A stretch of DNA of 64,000 nucleotides from an uncultured Bacilli bacterium (GCA_934101795.1 CAKORY010000003.1:47839-111838); one strand, 5' to 3'. Counted from the first letter of the stretch, positions 1 through 9,349 are shown. Translations and numbers: made by a program. The notes: generated from the letters alone by a model not told the origin.

Positions 1-310
1 ACATGCCTCCCTTAGGGATAGATGTTCCAGTTGATACATATTTACCAACTAAATTTGTTACTGACTGATAAACATCTCTTTTTTTTAAGAATCTTTTACT
101 AACTTTAACATATTCTATATCATCTTTAGTTATTTCTTCAGTAGCACTTATAGCTCTTTTAGCAACAGGAATACGGGTAGGATTTACTTGTTTATTAACA
201 CGATATATGTAAAATCCCACTAAAACTCCTAGTCCTAGAACAATACCTACTAATGTAACTGTTGTTTTATTTGTTAAAAACTTTGTAAATACATTTTTCT
301 TACCACCCAT
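1..310 (-). CDS. CpaB/RcpC-like SAF-domain pilus assembly protein, 3' end outside window
   Basis: The reading frame is open to the window edge, so only the N-terminal ~103 residues are seen. The start ATG at 310 follows a good AGGAGG site. The protein begins with a basic segment and one membrane helix (about residues 17-36, containing TLVGIVLGLGVLVGFYIY). A SAF-like stretch follows (IPVAKRAISATEEITKDDIE, later GKYVSTGTSIPKGG), the pattern of CpaB/RcpC proteins of Tad/Flp pili and of related SAF proteins. It is the fourth gene of the operon starting at 5284, 17 bases after the preceding stop. The family call comes from the TM-plus-SAF layout. The C-terminal RcpC domain cannot be checked here. 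Confidence 0.7.
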   Translation of the reverse strand, partial: MGGKKNVFTKFLTNKTTVTLVGIVLGLGVLVGFYIYRVNKQVNPTRIPVAKRAISATEEITKDDIEYVKVSKRFLKKRDVYQSVTNLVGKYVSTGTSIPKGGM

Positions 311-327
311 TTTTATTCCTCCTTATA

Positions 328-1032
328 TTATTGTCCATGTCTAATACTTAGCGGCAAACTGTCGTAAACAGAGTTGATTAGTGCATCACATTCACTCTTG
401 TTAGTTTTTGTTGCATTACTATAATCAGTACAAGCAAATGCAGTAATATTTGCTCTAACTGTAATTTCATCATTACCAGAATTATTCGTACAATCATAGT
501 AACCTAGTCTGCATCTGTTTTTTATTATAAAATCTTTAATGCCTTTTGCTGTTACAGCAGTTTGTGCAGTATCATTTTTTGTTTCATTGTTTTTGTTTTC
601 TTTATTATCTGTATCACTTACATTTTCAAGTGCATTACCTTCAAGTATTGCATCTATTCTTTCTACCATATCAAATGTGGTTGAATCACCTACAACATTG
701 AATGTATTAGATTTACTTTTAATTTCTACACTGGCTTTTGGTGGGGCTTCATAAACTCCATAAAAGCTTACTGTGTAAGTTGTGTTTAATGCGGCATTTT
801 CTGAAAAACGACGTATAAAACTTTCATAAAATTTTTCTTTATTTATTTTTACTTCACCATAGGTTCTATAATAAGAATAATCTACTGCATCAATCATAGA
901 TGCTTCAGTTATTTCTTTAATTAGATAGTAATCTTGTGTGCTACTTGTTGTAAGATTTTGAACAAGTAGCATTATTACTACGATTACTATACCTAATAGT
1001 ATCAACCAGTATGCCCAGAATGCATTCTTCAT
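328..1032 (-). CDS. Single-pass membrane protein of pilus-like surface operon, function unknown
   Basis: 234 residues. An N-terminal membrane helix (about residues 8-27, WLILLGIVIVVIMLLVQNL) is followed by an extracytoplasmic domain. A low-complexity Asp/Asn/Lys/Thr stretch lies near residues 135-155, and the C-terminal part has four cysteines (two near CRLGYYDCT, then FACTDY and ECDALI) that could form disulfides. The start ATG at 1032 has a GGGGTGA ribosome site. It lies 11 bases after the large secreted protein gene and 17 bases before the CpaB-like gene, so the four are probably co-transcribed. The TadE/TadG-like architecture (short N-terminus, one helix, external domain) fits a minor pilin, but I recognise no TadE motif. 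Confidence 0.6.
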   Translation of the reverse strand: MKNAFWAYWLILLGIVIVVIMLLVQNLTTSSTQDYYLIKEITEASMIDAVDYSYYRTYGEVKINKEKFYESFIRRFSENAALNTTYTVSFYGVYEAPPKASVEIKSKSNTFNVVGDSTTFDMVERIDAILEGNALENVSDTDNKENKNNETKNDTAQTAVTAKGIKDFIIKNRCRLGYYDCTNNSGNDEITVRANITAFACTDYSNATKTNKSECDALINSVYDSLPLSIRHGQ

Positions 1033-1043
1033 TTAGTCACCCC

Positions 1044-4000
1044 TTATTTCCAAGCTGGTCCGCCGATTACGGATTCACTTGTTTTATCTATTCTATAATT
1101 TGACCATAATGTCCAATAACCACTATTTCCAGTGTCATTAGCACGTCTTGCTTCATCATTTACTCGGCTTGGAAGTACTGTAACATTATCGCTATTTTCA
1201 GTAACTAACTTATCAATTAGTTCGCTATAACAATAAATATTTTTATAAGTTTCACCATCAATTGTAGCATCATAGCATGTTAATGAATTGTTTATATATC
1301 CACCTTTATCTTCATTATTTTTGTTATATGTTGTAATTTTATTTATTATTTCAGGTGTTAATTTAATACTAAATCCAAGTGTTGAGCCATCTGTTGTTTT
1401 AGCATCATATATCATTTCATTTATTTCTTCAATTTCACTTATGGTTGTTGATGCTTTTTTAGTTAATAATTGTAATGCTTCCATACTACTTGATGTAATC
1501 CAGTTATAACCATGTGTTCTATTTGCCGCATTTACATCTGTTGTAGTAATTGTTTTAACGATTATATTTAAATCATCTAAGTTGAATATACAGTTTTCGC
1601 ATGTTATCTTACATGAAGGACAATCTTTCCATTCACATCCATCACCTTCACAAACAAATTCACAGTTAGGACAGTCTTTTGGTCTACATGTGTTTTCATA
1701 ATAACATGCATATTCGCCATCAAATGCGTTTACTCCGACTGCTTTTGCTACACTCTTGTCTTCATTTGCACCATTGAAATCTATCAATCTTCCAGATGTA
1801 TCTTTTTTATCATAGAATTCACCAAGATTTTCAACTAATAGCTTAAATACTCCACCACCAACTGAACTTGTTGATATCGGCAATTTATTAACTAATGGTT
1901 CTAATTGAACTTTATCAATTGAATAATTATCGTAAGCAATTACTTTTCCGTTAGCAGCTATTTGATAGAAAGCTGTTGGTGTAATGTATTTTTGTTCTTT
2001 TGTTACTTCTTTTTTAACAAAAGCAGCATTTGATACGTAGGATTTTTTGTCAATTTCACACGAATCTATACTACATTTTACGTAATTCTTGTGTTCAAAT
2101 ACATCTCCATAAGTTGAATTGTAACTATAATCACTTAATTTATTTTTATCTATTGATAAATCAAATGTTTTTTCATTATTTTTATTTAAACATTCATACT
2201 TATCATTTGTTGCACCAGTGCATACTGTAATTTTTGTATCAACTTTTTCATTACCATATTTTTCTAATTTTTGTAAGTCATCTTTACCAGTTAATAAATC
2301 AAAATATGGTGCATAGTTTGTATTATCTTTTCCACGATTTTCATCATAATAATATCTTACTGCTTGTGCAAAAGCAAATTCGTTTGTCCATGCTGTTGTA
2401 CATGCATTATAATCATTTATTATTTTTTCATATTTAGATATGGATTCTTTAAGAGCACTTTCTGCACTTCTAATTATTCCATTTATATTGGTAACCAAAG
2501 TTTGTCTTGATCCAGGTGTACACGTACCATTGTTACATGCGCCGTTTCTACCTCCATCAGCACCATAACTATTTGTTAACGTTTTATTTCTGCTATATGT
2601 ACAAATACCTGTAGTATTATTGCAATTTATGTTATAGCCATAAACTCCAGATGCAGCTGTCATATCAACATTATAACCATCACAATCACCATATGATTCG
2701 CAAGTAGTATGACAGTGTTCATTACCATCCTTATCAGTTGTACATGATTCTCCTTCTTCTTTGCTATCATATTTATTGGTTTCTGTGTCAATAAAATTCA
2801 ATGATTGTTTCCATTTGTAATATTCATTATATTTTTCTACCATATTTTGTTGTGCTTGTATAACATCTATAATATATTGATCTTTATCTATACTGTTTTT
2901 ACCATTTGTTGAGTTTTCTGTTGTATTTGGACTTCCTGCATAACAAGTTTTTGTACCATTTATTTTACTTGTTAATTTGAAATATCCACCACATTTTACA
3001 TTTTTAACTATTGGGTTTAATTTAATTTCTGCATAATCTTCTTTACAATAGATTTTACAATAAGCATTGTCAACTCCACCTACATCTGATGTAAATTGAT
3101 ATGTGTTTCCCGCATCATCTTGATTGTTTATTATACAGGTTTTAATTTTTGTTGGACCGTTGATTTTTGCAACAGCATCATCTTCTTCATAGCTACATAC
3201 TGGTAATTCCAATTCTGTATTACAAGAAGCTGAACATTTTATCGTTCCAGTTATTTCACTTTTTAAATTTCCATCATTTTTTTGAATAATAAAGAATCTT
3301 TGTTTACTTGTATCACTAGTTTTCAATAACGCCCCGATATATTTTAAACTTGGGTCATCGTATCTATATGATATTTTATAATTTACTGATTTACAATTTT
3401 CATCATCTTTTATTCTAGTAACTTTAAATCTTAGTTCTATTTTCCCACTTTTTGTTTTGCCATCGGCATTAAATGCTGTTAAAACGTTAATATTTGCAAC
3501 ATCTTGCCAATCATTTATTTGTGGGTTAAAGAATTCAAGATTTCCTAAAGTTATATTATTTTTTGCACAGTCTTGACATGTTAATGTAAAATTATCTATT
3601 TTTCCATTTTGTGCATCAAATTTAGCAAAATCTATTGTTTGATGATAATATTCTTCAATAATATTATCAGTTGTTGTTTTATCTGTTGTTGAAGAATTGG
3701 CAGTTGCTGTAACTGTAGCAGTTGTTACATCACCAGTTATTACTTCATATGCTCTGTCAAATCCTTTCATAAATAAATTTTGAGCTGCATACATTACTAA
3801 ATAACCTTCAGAACTACTGCTGCTTATTTTGAAATTATAACTATTTTTATACCAATTATTCTTTAAAAATCCTTTTATAAAAGTTTTTTCATAACATTTT
3901 CTGAAATTCTCAACAGAGCCCGTACATTTAGTATCTGTTATTTTATTTATTTTATCTATATTATAAGATGCCCATTCAATTCCACTGGTTATATGAGCTG

Positions 4001-4526
4001 ATGCAATACCTTTATATTTTTCGACTAAATGTGGTTTAGCACTTTCAACATCTCCGCCGTATCCAAAGACACCTAAAGCAAAAGCACGAAGAGCTATACT
4101 TGTTGCAGCATAAAGTGAATCTCCACTAATCGTTTTTGTGCTGCCATTAATTGTAAAAGTTAAACTATCATTATATTGATTTTTACCATTTTTAATAATT
4201 TCTAGGATACCTAGGTCAAATGCATTTATTCTTTTTGTATACGCAGTATCTCCAAGAATACGATCGACTTTATATCCATTAGATGCATCTTTATGTGGGT
4301 CCATACAATATCCTACAAAATTTTCATTAGAGGAATCAACAAATGAATACATCCATATGCCTAATGTAGAGCCATTAAATACACTTAAATCACTGACAGT
4401 ATGTTTTCCATTAGCGTGCTTTGAAAATTTTTCTTTTTCTTCGATGGTTCTAGCCTTAACGTTAAAGCTAGCAAAACCAACAATAATTGTTAATAAGATT
4501 ATTATTATTTTTAAATTCTTTTTCAT
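1044..4526 (-). CDS. Giant secreted cysteine-rich surface protein (1160 aa)
   Basis: A signal peptide (MKKNLKIIIILLTIIVGFAS) leads into a very large extracellular protein. I see no LPXTG motif and no C-terminal membrane helix; it ends in GGPAWK. Near residues 70-90 the motif GYCMDPHKDASNG resembles the Cys strand of thioester adhesin domains, but the expected TQxAIW partner is not evident (AATSIALRAF at that place), so a working thioester is doubtful. Cysteines are abundant and often paired, densest in a CPNCEFVCEGDGCEWKDCP stretch near residue 960 followed by more Cys pairs. The start overlaps the previous gene as ATGA and has a TAGGAG site. Being next to pilus-like genes suggests a pilus-associated or tip adhesin; that is inference. 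Confidence 0.75.
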   Translation of the reverse strand: MKKNLKIIIILLTIIVGFASFNVKARTIEEKEKFSKHANGKHTVSDLSVFNGSTLGIWMYSFVDSSNENFVGYCMDPHKDASNGYKVDRILGDTAYTKRINAFDLGILEIIKNGKNQYNDSLTFTINGSTKTISGDSLYAATSIALRAFALGVFGYGGDVESAKPHLVEKYKGIASAHITSGIEWASYNIDKINKITDTKCTGSVENFRKCYEKTFIKGFLKNNWYKNSYNFKISSSSSEGYLVMYAAQNLFMKGFDRAYEVITGDVTTATVTATANSSTTDKTTTDNIIEEYYHQTIDFAKFDAQNGKIDNFTLTCQDCAKNNITLGNLEFFNPQINDWQDVANINVLTAFNADGKTKSGKIELRFKVTRIKDDENCKSVNYKISYRYDDPSLKYIGALLKTSDTSKQRFFIIQKNDGNLKSEITGTIKCSASCNTELELPVCSYEEDDAVAKINGPTKIKTCIINNQDDAGNTYQFTSDVGGVDNAYCKIYCKEDYAEIKLNPIVKNVKCGGYFKLTSKINGTKTCYAGSPNTTENSTNGKNSIDKDQYIIDVIQAQQNMVEKYNEYYKWKQSLNFIDTETNKYDSKEEGESCTTDKDGNEHCHTTCESYGDCDGYNVDMTAASGVYGYNINCNNTTGICTYSRNKTLTNSYGADGGRNGACNNGTCTPGSRQTLVTNINGIIRSAESALKESISKYEKIINDYNACTTAWTNEFAFAQAVRYYYDENRGKDNTNYAPYFDLLTGKDDLQKLEKYGNEKVDTKITVCTGATNDKYECLNKNNEKTFDLSIDKNKLSDYSYNSTYGDVFEHKNYVKCSIDSCEIDKKSYVSNAAFVKKEVTKEQKYITPTAFYQIAANGKVIAYDNYSIDKVQLEPLVNKLPISTSSVGGGVFKLLVENLGEFYDKKDTSGRLIDFNGANEDKSVAKAVGVNAFDGEYACYYENTCRPKDCPNCEFVCEGDGCEWKDCPSCKITCENCIFNLDDLNIIVKTITTTDVNAANRTHGYNWITSSSMEALQLLTKKASTTISEIEEINEMIYDAKTTDGSTLGFSIKLTPEIINKITTYNKNNEDKGGYINNSLTCYDATIDGETYKNIYCYSELIDKLVTENSDNVTVLPSRVNDEARRANDTGNSGYWTLWSNYRIDKTSESVIGGPAWK

Positions 4527-5284
4527 ATTATACTTCTCCTACGTTTCTTTATTATTATATATGTTGTACTTCCAACTGCGACAACCAATATTGCTCCCCC
4601 GATGATAAATGGCACTTTATGTTCAACAATAAAGTTTTGAACTTTTTTATACCATTTTTCATTTTCTTTAGTTTCTTCTTCTTTTTGAATTTTCTTTTCT
4701 ACTTCTTTATATACCCTACCAGTAAAAACATCAAAACCGATATTTTCATATGTTACATATCTTTGACATAAATACGAATCAGGAATATTTTTACAGATAT
4801 CATATGTTGAGTAATCATTATATCTTGGTAAAGCCTGATATAGTGTTTTTAATATCGTTCCTTCACATCCTGTAGCACTTGAGGCATAAACCTTAATTGT
4901 ATATGTTATCAGCTCATCAATTTCGTGCCAATCAAATGATATGTTTCCGTTTTTTGTGTCACTATATTGATATATAGTTTTATCATTGTTATAATCATTT
5001 GTTACTTCGACATACATATTTTCAGTTAAATTCAAAATATTTACTTGAATATATTCTGTTGTGGCTTCATATGTATCTTCGTATTCAGTTCCTATTAAAG
5101 CATCGGAAATTGTATATTCATCTTTATTCATTACCCTTTCCTTAATTTCATAATTTGCCTTTACATTTGTTATTTCATTATTTAACTTTGCTTTTTCTTC
5201 ATAACCACATGTAGCTGCGTTTACATTTGTTAATAAAAATAGTGATGAAAAAGCAATTATTGCAGTTTTTTTAAAACTATACAT
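4523..5284 (-). CDS. Signal-peptide protein with C-terminal membrane anchor, first gene of surface operon
   Basis: 253 residues from ATG 5284, chosen because AGGTGGG lies just upstream; an in-frame GTG at 5293 lies inside that ribosome site. It has a signal peptide ending near NVNAATC, an extracellular domain with few cysteines, a Lys/Glu-rich helical stretch (YKEVEKKIQKEEETKENEKW), a C-terminal membrane helix (IIGGAILVVAVGSTTYIIIK) and a basic KKRRRSII tail, as in wall-spanning or sortase-independent anchored proteins. Its stop overlaps the start of the 1160-residue secreted protein as ATGA, so the two are translationally coupled and may act together at the cell surface. No family recognised. 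Confidence 0.65.
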   Translation of the reverse strand: MYSFKKTAIIAFSSLFLLTNVNAATCGYEEKAKLNNEITNVKANYEIKERVMNKDEYTISDALIGTEYEDTYEATTEYIQVNILNLTENMYVEVTNDYNNDKTIYQYSDTKNGNISFDWHEIDELITYTIKVYASSATGCEGTILKTLYQALPRYNDYSTYDICKNIPDSYLCQRYVTYENIGFDVFTGRVYKEVEKKIQKEEETKENEKWYKKVQNFIVEHKVPFIIGGAILVVAVGSTTYIIIKKRRRSII

Positions 5285-5396
5285 TTTGCCCACCTACCTA
5301 TGTTTTAGTTTATCATATTATTTAAGTTTTTTCAATTCTAAATTGATAATAATTTATAAATATGGTATATTTATATTGTAGAAATCGGGGTAAATA

Positions 5397-6203
5397 ATGA
5401 AAAAAGTTTTTTTAGTAATTTTTATTTTTATAATTTGTTTAACTTTATATGGTTTTTTTATTAATCCAAAAGGATTTAAAATTATATCTAAAAATATAGA
5501 AGTTCAAAATCTTCCTGACTCCTTTGATGGTTTTAAAATACTTCAATTATCCGACTTTTTAATAAAGGACAAAAATGATTTAAACAGAATTAAAAATATT
5601 TCTGAGAAGGTAAATGACTTAAAACCAGATATTATAGTTTTTACCGGAGACTTACTATATAAGAATAATAATTTAGATAAAGATGATATTAATAAACTAA
5701 AAGAATTATTAAAGAATATGGAGTGTACTTTATATAAATATGCTGTCATCGGAGATAATGATGAAGTAAATAAATATAGTGAAATAATGAATGATGCTAA
5801 TTTTAAAATATTAGATAATGAATCAGAATATATATTTTATAAGGATGTAAAACCTATTAAGATAACAGGTTTAACTAATCTAGATAATTTTAATAAAGCT
5901 TTAAATATTGAAGATAATTTAGAAACTACTTTTAATTTAGTTATTACTCATTATCCAGATTATTTTGAAACTTTAAAAAATAATGACATTGATGTTATGC
6001 TTGCTGGTCATTCATTAAATGGGCTTGTTGTTTTACCTTTTTATGGTGGTATAATTTCAACAGATTGGTCTCAAAAATATAAATATGGTAGTTATGAAGA
6101 AAATAATTCTAAATTATTTATTTCTGGTGGTATTGGTACTCATAAAATAGAATTTAGATTATTTAATAAACCTGAAATAAATTTGTATTTATTAAAAAAA
6201 TAA
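5397..6203 (+). CDS. Membrane-anchored metallophosphoesterase-like protein with degraded metal site
   Basis: 268 residues. An N-terminal membrane helix (residues 4-21) precedes a calcineurin-like phosphoesterase fold resembling the YkuE family. The order of motifs is kept but the residues are not: LQLSDFL at 50-55 has Asp53 but no His at the DxH position, FTGD at 82-85 is intact, the GNHD motif reads GDND at 119-122, THYPD is intact, and the final GHxH reads GHSLNG. Several metal ligands are therefore missing, and hydrolase activity is doubtful. The ribosome site is weak (CGGGGTAA). It is a single gene ended by a bidirectional hairpin. Confidence 0.75.
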   Translation: MKKVFLVIFIFIICLTLYGFFINPKGFKIISKNIEVQNLPDSFDGFKILQLSDFLIKDKNDLNRIKNISEKVNDLKPDIIVFTGDLLYKNNNLDKDDINKLKELLKNMECTLYKYAVIGDNDEVNKYSEIMNDANFKILDNESEYIFYKDVKPIKITGLTNLDNFNKALNIEDNLETTFNLVITHYPDYFETLKNNDIDVMLAGHSLNGLVVLPFYGGIISTDWSQKYKYGSYEENNSKLFISGGIGTHKIEFRLFNKPEINLYLLKK

Positions 6204-6221
6204 TCGCATTCGCGATTATTT
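6200..6221. terminator. Bidirectional hairpin terminator
   Basis: AATAATCGC, loop ATT, GCGATTATT, with an A-run on the left and a T-run on the right. It separates the convergent phosphoesterase gene and the helical-repeat operon. Confidence 0.85.
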
Positions 6222-6222
6222 T

Positions 6223-6510
6223 TTATAGATATTTTACCATTTTGAAGTTAGCATTTAGTTTGGCAATTAATTCTTCTTTATCGTATTTAGAAAAACTTTC
6301 TTCAAAATTACTAGCATCCATTAAGAACATATCTGGATAATTTATAAATATTTCTTTATAAGTTTCAATACCTAAGTTTTTTAAATATTCTAAATTTGTC
6401 TTTACTAGATTTTCATGTTCTTCGATTACTTTTTTCATTTTTTCTGGAGTGTTATTTTCATACTCGCTAATATCACTGTCTAAAAAACCATATTCTTTTA
6501 AAAAAATCAT
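6223..6510 (-). CDS. Small helical protein, third gene of unknown three-gene operon
   Basis: 95 residues, predicted all helical, no membrane segment. Its middle (ENLVKTNLEYLKNLGI, then IFINYPDMFLMD) matches the pattern of a segment in the 420-residue protein at the head of the operon (ELIKTNVSVLKEYKIAL, then ENPEILYD), so the two share a helical repeat of roughly 40 residues. The start overlaps the upstream gene's stop as ATGA, giving tight coupling. Function unknown; repeat proteins of this kind usually bind protein or nucleic acid. Confidence 0.6.
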   Translation of the reverse strand: MIFLKEYGFLDSDISEYENNTPEKMKKVIEEHENLVKTNLEYLKNLGIETYKEIFINYPDMFLMDASNFEESFSKYDKEELIAKLNANFKMVKYL

Positions 6511-7169
6511 GCTACTCTCCCTTTTACTTCTTCTTTATTTGCTTCTAAAATTTCATCTATACTTGATATTAAATATTCTAAATTATCACTATATGCTTTA
6601 AAAGCTTCTACTAGTGATTCTTTAATTCCTAAACCTTGTTTTTCAACTTTTGCTAATTTTTCGTATACTTCATTTTTTTTATCTTCCATAGCAAATGTTT
6701 CCATTACTCTATCTGCTAAGTCTTTTAGCTCTGCATCCATTACACTGGGAGTTATATCACGGGTTACACTACTATTTTGTAAAACATAGTTATAACCCCT
6801 TTCACTAAATAAAAATGATTGATACTTTCCTTTTTCACTTTTATATGGAATTCCTAAATGTTCAAGTTCACCGATTCTTTTTATAACTTTATCAACATCT
6901 TGTTTTAAAAATGATGGTGTTTGAATATAAGCTTCTAAAAAACCTAAATCTTTAGCTCTTAATACTGCTTTTTTTAGAATTTCAGGTTCTATACTTAGAA
7001 CTATCCAATCACTTGGTTTTAAATTTATACCATATTCTTTTAATAATTCTTTATTTCCATCATTTGCAAGTTCTAATGATATTAAGAACTTTTCTGGATG
7101 TTCTTTGTTTACGTCAAACCCAACTTTTTCTTCTTCGTATATACTTTTTACTTCTTCAAATGATTTCAT
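6507..7169 (-). CDS. Helical-repeat protein of unknown function
   Basis: 220 residues, soluble and helical. The N-terminal half contains repeated units ending in an LGI/YGI-type turn (LLKEYGINLKPSDWIVLSIE, AKDLGFLEAYIQTPSFLKQD, LEHLGIPY), similar in spirit to the two other genes of this operon. The C-terminal half is a long charged helix likely to form a coiled coil. It starts 13 bases after the 420-residue gene, with AGGAG upstream. I recognise no family. Confidence 0.6.
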   Translation of the reverse strand: MKSFEEVKSIYEEEKVGFDVNKEHPEKFLISLELANDGNKELLKEYGINLKPSDWIVLSIEPEILKKAVLRAKDLGFLEAYIQTPSFLKQDVDKVIKRIGELEHLGIPYKSEKGKYQSFLFSERGYNYVLQNSSVTRDITPSVMDAELKDLADRVMETFAMEDKKNEVYEKLAKVEKQGLGIKESLVEAFKAYSDNLEYLISSIDEILEANKEEVKGRVA

Positions 7170-7182
7170 TATATACTCCTTT

Positions 7183-8445
7183 CTAATAAGCCATTAACGG
7201 AACCTTTTTAGGATCTAATCCACTTATTTGTAATACATTTATTGTATTATTTAAACCTTTTAAATCATATTTAACTAAAATACTTGGCATTAAACTAATA
7301 TCACGAGCTTCTTTACCAATGTTTATTAACTTTTCTAATTTTTCTTTTAATTCTTTATCATAAAGAATTTCAGGATTTTCTTTTATAACATCAAGAGCTA
7401 TTTTGTATTCTTTTAATACACTAACATTTGTTTTTATTAATTCTTCATCATAATTAGCAAGAATCTTTTCTAACTCTACACTTGTTAATATATTAGCATT
7501 TACATCTAAAGATGTTAATAATGTAGTTAATTTTTCTTTTTCTGGTTTTTCATTAGCTACTTCAGTTATCATTTCAGAATTATCTTCGCTTAATATTGGT
7601 GCAGCTTCTTTTTGTTTTTCTACTTGTGGTATGTTATTTTCTGTAATTACTTTATCAAAAATATCTTCTAAAGCTGATGGAGCTTCTAGGCTAGCTTCAA
7701 CTTCTGGAGCATTTTCTTTAACTTCGTTTACTACTTCCTTATTTTCAATATGAGATTCCTTTTTAGCTTCAACTAAAACATCTGTTATTGTTTTTCTGCT
7801 TGCTTTATCCCTACTTTTGTAAATGCCATCATATTCATAAAGTGCATCTTCTGGGAACATTAGAATTTTTGCAGCTTCTCTTTGTTCGTCTTCATTAAAT
7901 TCAAATTTTTCAAGTAAGCTTGTAATAGCATCTCTGGTTATATTGATATTACCTTCTAAAGCTAAATTAAAGTATTCGTTTAGTTTTGCTTGATTACTTA
8001 ATGCTTCATCTTTTCTAATGCCTAATTCTTCAACTTTTGTTATAGCATTATTCATTTCTGTTTCAACATTTTCAAGTTCTTCACTAGCAAGTTTATTTTC
8101 ATCAACAACTTTTTCTATTGTTGTTGGTAACATCTTGTTTACTTTTTCATTGATTGATGCTGGATCAAAATCAATTTGTAAACGATCTAATACATTAGCA
8201 AAATCATCTCTATTTATATTACTAAGTAGAGATATTAATTTGTTTCCTTCTTCTTGGAGTGTTTCTTCTTCTTTAGTTAATTTAGCTATTTTATCAAGTA
8301 GAACTTCTTTTTCATTTTTTGTTCTTTCACCAGTTTCAATAGCTTCTTGTCTTTCTTTATTCATTTTTGCTAGTATTACGCTATCTTCACCACGAAGATT
8401 GTATAATTTATCTAGTAATGCTTTTACTTCATTTGATATTTTCAT
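7183..8445 (-). CDS. Coiled-coil and helical-repeat protein, head of unknown operon
   Basis: 420 residues, no signal or membrane segment. Residues 1-170 are strongly charged and predicted coiled coil. A central acidic, low-complexity linker spans roughly 230-310. The C-terminal ~110 residues hold the helical repeat shared with the 95-residue protein encoded downstream (ELIKTNVSVLKEYKIAL). It is followed by the 220- and 95-residue genes on the same strand, so it probably forms a complex with them. No known family; a structural or scaffolding role is a guess. Confidence 0.6.
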   Translation of the reverse strand: MKISNEVKALLDKLYNLRGEDSVILAKMNKERQEAIETGERTKNEKEVLLDKIAKLTKEEETLQEEGNKLISLLSNINRDDFANVLDRLQIDFDPASINEKVNKMLPTTIEKVVDENKLASEELENVETEMNNAITKVEELGIRKDEALSNQAKLNEYFNLALEGNINITRDAITSLLEKFEFNEDEQREAAKILMFPEDALYEYDGIYKSRDKASRKTITDVLVEAKKESHIENKEVVNEVKENAPEVEASLEAPSALEDIFDKVITENNIPQVEKQKEAAPILSEDNSEMITEVANEKPEKEKLTTLLTSLDVNANILTSVELEKILANYDEELIKTNVSVLKEYKIALDVIKENPEILYDKELKEKLEKLINIGKEARDISLMPSILVKYDLKGLNNTINVLQISGLDPKKVPLMAY

Positions 8446-8554
8446 TTAATCACGCCCTTTATTATGAATAAATTATAGCAGATTATTTTTAAGTTGTAAA
8501 GATGTTTTTTAATTGTAAGTTAATGATACTTACATTAATAACTTTGGAGAAAAA

Positions 8555-9328
8555 TTATTTTATACCTTCTAAAAATATTTTATCATTAAATGCTCCTCGT
8601 TTATCCTTTTTGTTATTTGCAATTTTAATAATATCGTCTAAAGTTTTATTTTCAGAATTTGCAAGAGCTGTTATAACTTCAAGCATATCTGCAAGTTCTT
8701 CTAATTTATCATTACCTTTAGCACTTAATACTTCAATATATTCTTCGTATAATTTCTTTTCTAATTCCTTTATATATTCTTTATTATTTAATGTCCTAAT
8801 TATTGGAGTTTCATTATTGTTTTTTATTTTTTCAGGTATTTTGTCTCTCACAAGCTTTTGATATTGTTTTTTTGAATATCCATAAATATAGGTTGTTTTC
8901 TTTGGTATAAAGTCTTGTTTTAAATATATTTTAGTAGCATCAATATTATCGTTCCATGCTGTTACTTCGATGTATTTTACTTCTTTACTAAAACACCAAT
9001 TTTTATATTCTTCAATTAATTTACTAGCAATTTTATTACCACGATATTCTTCTATAACGTATAATGCATCTAATTTAGCTGTTTTTTCTTTAACAAGAAT
9101 ATCTTCAGTTACATATCCATATATATATCCTACTACTTTATTATTTATAAATGCTATATATATAACTGAGTTTTCATTTAATTTATTATAATAATTATTA
9201 ATTATAATGTTATTTTTTAAATTTTCATCATATTTTGTTTCATCATTTATTAGTTTTGTTAATAAATCATTACAAACACTAGCATTTTCTTGGTCATATT
9301 TTTTTATTTCTATATTCATATAAATCAC
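8555..9328 (-). CDS. GNAT acetyltransferase fused to an NTP pyrophosphohydrolase-like domain
   Basis: 257 residues. Residues 1-150 are a GNAT N-acetyltransferase (VIYIAFINNKVVGYIYGYV, then EEYRGNKIASKLIEEY as the acetyl-CoA loop, then WNDNIDATKIYLKQDF). Residues 155-257 match the small all-helical pyrophosphohydrolase family that starts KLVRDKIPE. They carry the paired acidic motifs of MazG/PRA-PH folds: KLYEEYIEVL, then EELADMLEVI. These domains usually hydrolyse nucleotide triphosphates and are found as separate proteins. A start 9 bases downstream (MNIEIKKYD) is an alternative. The substrate of either domain cannot be read from sequence. Confidence 0.8.
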   Translation of the reverse strand: MIYMNIEIKKYDQENASVCNDLLTKLINDETKYDENLKNNIIINNYYNKLNENSVIYIAFINNKVVGYIYGYVTEDILVKEKTAKLDALYVIEEYRGNKIASKLIEEYKNWCFSKEVKYIEVTAWNDNIDATKIYLKQDFIPKKTTYIYGYSKKQYQKLVRDKIPEKIKNNNETPIIRTLNNKEYIKELEKKLYEEYIEVLSAKGNDKLEELADMLEVITALANSENKTLDDIIKIANNKKDKRGAFNDKIFLEGIK

Positions 9329-9349
9329 AATTTAATTATAACAGACTTT

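Noticed and set aside
1044..4526. Active thioester adhesin domain in the giant surface protein
   Set aside because: The Cys motif is present but the Gln-containing TQxAIW partner is not found at the expected place.
8514..8534. Inverted repeat TGTAAGT/ACTTACA upstream of the three-gene operon
   Set aside because: A perfect but short dyad in AT-rich DNA with no repeat elsewhere; too weak to call an operator.
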